A stretch of 34,939 nucleotides of DNA from Photobacterium lipolyticum (GTDB lineage Bacteria; Pseudomonadota; Gammaproteobacteria; Enterobacterales; Vibrionaceae): positions 1 to 34,939 of the forward strand of contig NZ_PYMC01000027.1 in the NCBI RefSeq assembly GCF_003026475.1, written 5' to 3'. The position numbers and the translations under genes are program-made. The notes under the pieces were generated by a model, which saw only the letters and a program-made list of their open reading frames with translations, had not been told where the DNA came from and did not search any database. Each line of letters opens with the position of its first letter. The stretch's first letter is position 1. Below are positions 33,901 through 34,939 of this stretch, piece after piece.

Positions 33901-34939
33901 CTGATACTGAGCCGGGTCGCGGCGGTATTGTTGTTTCCGGCACTGTCGGTGAAGGCATTGGCCACCACATCAATGGTCGCCGCCGCAGTACGATCGGTAT
34001 CCGGGGTAAAGATCGCCGTATACGTGGTGCCACTACCACTGAAGCCGCTAAGACTACCACCCACTACGGTAATGTCACTGGCAGCAAAGTCTGAACTGCC
34101 TTCCGTTAAGGTAAAGGTCAGTGCCGCGGTTTCACCGGCTTTGAGGCTCGGGGTGTCGCTGCCGATGCTAATACCTGGCAACACGGTATCGAGGCTGATA
34201 CTGAGCTGGGTCGCGGCGGTATTGTTGTTGCCTGCCGCATCAATGAAGGTATTGGCGGCCACATCGATGGTCGCTGCCGCGGTACGATCGCTGTCCGGGG
34301 TAAAGATCGCCGTATACGTGGTGCCACTGCCTGCAAAGTCACTGAGGCTTCCGCCAACGACGGTGATATCACTGGCTGCAAAGTCAGAGCTGGATTCACT
34401 CAAAGTAAAGGTCAGTGCCGCGGTCTCACCCGCTTTGAGGCTCGACTTGTCACTGGCGATACTGATAGTCGGCACCGCGGTATCGATCGTAATGCTCAGC
34501 TGGGTCGCCGCGGTATTGGTGTTACCGGCACTGTCGGTGAAGGCATTAGCCGCCACATCGATGGTGGCTGCCGCGGTTCGGTCGCTGTCCGGGGTAAAGG
34601 TGGCGGTATAACCGGTGCCGCTGCCCGCAAAGTCGCCTAGGCTACCGCCAACCACCGTGATATCACTGGCTGCAAAGTCAGAGCTGGCTTCGCTCAAGGT
34701 AAAGATCAGGCTGGCCGTTTCACCGGCTTTGAGGCTCGGGGTGTCGCTGGCGATACTGATACTCGGCACCGCCGTATCCAGCGTAATGCTCAGCTGGATT
34801 GCAGCGGTATTGTTGTTGCCTGCCGCATCAATGAAGGTATTGGCTGCCACATCGATGGTGGCTGCCGCGGTTCGGTCGCTGTCCGGGGTAAAGGTCGCCG
34901 TATACGTGGTGCCACTGCCGGCAAAGCCACTGAGACTTC
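27360..34939 (-). CDS. Giant repetitive surface protein (3' part), GlyGly-CTERM-like tail fused to an outer-membrane barrel
   Basis: The frame is open to the window edge, so over 2,500 residues are the C-terminal part of a larger protein. From N to C: ten Ig-like copies of 98 residues (one partial); a SwmB/Big_5-like domain (32126-31800); six tandem-95-type cadherin/Ig repeats (31799-30060); HYR-like and Calx-beta-like domains; a PKD-like domain; calcium-binding DTDGDLIPDNEEGFSDNDND repeats (near 29150); a choice-of-anchor U-like domain (about 29080-28600, with AVYRKYIDGTGW and CVQLRIEDGGPNDDDG); two more tandem-95 repeats; SGGGIGGGMLLLTLLGL (near 28000); then a second hydrophobic stretch, WLGLLLLLSFNSQA, and a beta-barrel of about 185 residues. 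It is expected to be secreted and surface-exposed, in adhesion or biofilm. The secretion route and N-terminus are outside the window. Confidence 0.85.
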   Translation of the reverse strand, partial: SLSGFAGSGTTYTATFTPDSDRTAAATIDVAANTFIDAAGNNNTAAIQLSITLDTAVPSISIASDTPSLKAGETASLIFTLSEASSDFAASDITVVGGSLGDFAGSGTGYTATFTPDSDRTAAATIDVAANAFTDSAGNTNTAATQLSITIDTAVPTISIASDKSSLKAGETAALTFTLSESSSDFAASDITVVGGSLSDFAGSGTTYTAIFTPDSDRTAAATIDVAANTFIDAAGNNNTAATQLSISLDTVLPGISIGSDTPSLKAGETAALTFTLTEGSSDFAASDITVVGGSLSGFSGSGTTYTAIFTPDTDRTAAATIDVVANAFTDSAGNNNTAATRLSISLDTVLPTISIASDTPSLKAGEIAALTFILTEASSDFAVGDITVVGGSLSGFAGSGTTYTATFTPDTDRTAAATIDVAANAFTDSAGNNNTAAIQLSITLDTLLPTISIASNKPSLKAGETASLTFTLSEASSDFAASDIIVVGGSLSGFSGSGTTYTATFTPDTDRTAAATIDVEVNAFTDSAGNNNTAAIQLSISLDTVLPTISIGSDTPSLKAGETASLTFTLSEASPDFAVGDITVVGGSLSGFAGSGTTYTATFTPDSDRTATATIDVAANAFIDAAGNNNTAATQLSITLDTAVPTISIASDKASLKAGEIAALTFILTEASSDFAVGDITVVGGSLSGFAGSGTTYTASFTPDTDRTAAATIDVAANAFTDSAGNNNTAANRLSINLDTVLPTISIGSDTPSLKAGETASLTFTLSESSPDFAVGDITVVGGSLSGFAGSGTSYTATFTPDTDRTAAATIDVAASAFIDAAGNNNTAATQLSITLDTAVPTISIGSDTPSLKAGETASLTFTLSEASPDFAVGDITVVGGSLSDFAGSGTGYSATLTPSDSGMITVDVAKGVFTDMAGNESLAADRYGIYFDGLYPYIQSLTPDDDADNVQHNASLVLVFNEAVVAGAGSVRIYDESDDSLLETIHLSGEQAVIDGATLTIDLKTLFTPTHSYYVHISADALIDTAGNAFGGIDDTSSYNFTIGNNVPVLTDDAKSVAEDNSVAIVVLDNDSDSDSVINLASVTVTTQPVHGSTKVNTGTGVVTYSPDKDFAGTDSFYYRVEDVYGGLSEAAKVTITVTAVDDDPVANADMASTDEELAVLIDVLANDTDPDQGDSADSDTLAIVSQPEHGAVAIEEGQIRYEPDANYAGSDVFTYTVRDTSDRQSNTAEVRINIAGVNDAPVTVVDSAVTNEDMPVEISVLSNDSDIDGSVDVSTVAIVSQPEKGKVVVSELGMVTYTPEVNYYGSDSFTYVVQDNEDATSEATAVSLTVNSINDAPVASDDVATLLEDSTHSINVLGNDNDIDGQLDSSSVVVFSQPEQGSVSVAESGAILFTPIINFSGEDSFTYQVRDDLGMISNIATVMFTVQPVNDAPLANDDNASTQEDNAITINVIANDSDVDGSLDTTTLKISAAPKSGSLIDNSDGTVTYKPNENSQGSDSFSYTISDNEGEESNSATVMIDVEAVNDTPVVKDETLDEEYSEQNRFEIDVLENDSDIDGDTLTIIAASASIGEVIINDDKLTYQAPAGFTGNVELQYLVSDGNGESVQATVTLVINGKAELGIPIITVPDDIEVNATALFTRVDLGVATARDTDGEALPVSLRGSQIFFTPGKNIAYWRTEDAQGNTAEASQKVTVYPLVTIAKDSETTEGTRHSVKVYLNGQSPIYPVDIPYSVSGSANQYDHDLRDGKVTIEHGTVGKIEFNIFQDAENESDEALTITLDPSLNLGSKTEYTLRISEKNIAPKVTTSIVQQAEVRQIIVNNNEPVTISTEVTDANVDDSHQYIWSSDEPLIVNTSQVPEQFIFTPAQLNPGIYHFKLTVKDDGSEPLFVSKDIYLEVIEALASLGSEDTDGDLIPDNEEGFSDNDNDGIPDYQDAISECNVIQEQVSESVRYLVEGEAGVCLRKGITVASNITGGTHLLDNEVSEQLEVDQEADNIGGVFDFVAYGLPQAGQSYKVVFPQRLPIPVNAVYRKYIDGTGWRDFVIDDYNELSSTPGERGYCPPPGDESWVIGLNQGHWCVQLRIEDGGPNDDDGIANGSVVDPGGVAARVSKNTLPVAQNDAISMSLNSNITIDVLANDSDADGNVLDIANAVADFGTVDIINNQLYYTAEDHFYGVATISYSITDNSGGTSFADVTVNVVNSLSPVATDDQAQADDKTALLINVLANDSDPDGDSLTVIAAEAQNGQVIINTDQTLTYMPKEGFEGVDTITYRIRDLNGLEDTAVVRVQVSLKRSVVVENKSGGGIGGGMLLLTLLGLTRHYRWKRWLGLLLLLSFNSQANWFVESDLGLSKAHERSAVKADTVIDSDDSDFYWTVGIGYSINPRWSVAARYIDQGQGSATISNSTASPDEYHQSVALVVPVLASGVGVDVSYSAWQADAFNFAVSVGGMYWKADFDSVYQGNSLHYSDEGVDPYLGVELGYDINSQWTVGLGVTRYLIEANDVDAFSLKLKYRMDIEKN
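30060..31799 (-). repeat. Six diverged tandem-95-type domains within the surface protein
   Basis: Six units of about 96 residues share the pattern P-V-A-x-D-D ... E-D ... I-x-V-L-x-N-D-x-D-x-D-G ... S-Q-P-x-x-G ... Y-x-P-x-x-x-x-x-G-x-D-S-F-x-Y ... V-x-V-x-x-V-N-D. They are diverged in DNA, unlike the Ig-like array, so they are older. VLANDSD-type loops usually bind calcium between domains. Confidence 0.85.
32124..34939 (-). repeat. Tandem array of 294-bp Ig-like (Big_12-type) repeats
   Basis: At least nine full copies and one partial, each 98 residues: ISI.SDTPSLKAGE...FTLSE, SDITVVGGSL, GSGTTYTATFTPD, DRTAAATIDVAA, F.D.AGN. DNA identity is high and long identical blocks recur at exact multiples of 294 bases (for example the blocks at about 32690 and 33281). 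The last copy (near 32124-32411) is degenerate. The array continues past the right edge. Confidence 0.92.

Noticed and set aside
32599..34611. Long plus-strand reading frames (33340-34611, 32599-33327)
   Set aside because: They are antisense to the 294-bp repeat array. The GC-richer repeats suppress stop codons on both strands, and the products are just the repeat read backwards, with no ribosome sites.
32124..34939. CRISPR-like regular spacing
   Set aside because: The regular repeats are 294 bases long and coding in frame, so they are protein domains, not CRISPR repeats.

Overview
The window reads like chromosomal DNA of a marine gammaproteobacterium, most likely Vibrionaceae (Photobacterium/Vibrio-like). 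This rests on remembered family resemblance, not a database search. Pointers are a CheV chemotaxis protein, a VC0807-type membrane protein, a giant formate dehydrogenase with a fused GltD-like module, the 'proteobacterial dedicated sortase system' regulators, a DUF368 (PopT-type) lipid-carrier translocase, and AT-rich gaps with small palindromic repeats. I see no rRNA, tRNA, CRISPR array or intact insertion sequence.

Left third (1-9.6 kb): mostly independent metabolic and membrane genes, many closed by clear rho-independent terminators. In order: a cation-diffusion-facilitator-type transporter, a small lipoprotein, a VC0807-family membrane protein, an unlisted 49-residue membrane peptide, a protein joining two CDGSH iron-sulfur fingers to a glutamate-synthase FMN domain, an isochorismatase-fold hydrolase, a DHA2-type drug exporter divergent from a LysR regulator, and nagA alone behind a perfect 26-bp inverted repeat.

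Middle (9.6-22.6 kb): a small membrane protein behind a consensus FNR box and the 1391-residue formate dehydrogenase suggest anaerobic or formate metabolism. cheV follows. Next is a PdsO/PdsR/PdsS locus: an OmpA-like envelope protein divergent from a response regulator and a histidine kinase with a CBM9-like sensor. The class-GN sortase and sortase substrate that normally accompany these genes are not present; a 75-residue membrane protein lies directly downstream of pdsO. A 29-residue membrane peptide, a secreted protein with an EF-hand-like loop and a possible frameshift, and a VOC-fold protein close this part.

Right third (22.6-34.9 kb): a 1-kb gene-free stretch with relic-like repeats, a second two-component system, a DUF368 undecaprenyl-phosphate translocase behind a 16-bp direct repeat, a membrane-anchored protein of unknown function, and the 3' part of a giant repetitive surface protein running off the right edge. 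That protein has at least nine 98-residue Ig-like repeats, six tandem-95-type repeats, Calx-beta, calcium-binding and choice-of-anchor U-like domains, a GlyGly-CTERM-like tail, and then, in the same frame, what looks like a second signal peptide and a small outer-membrane beta-barrel. This fusion and the sortase-less Pds locus are the most interesting parts of the window.
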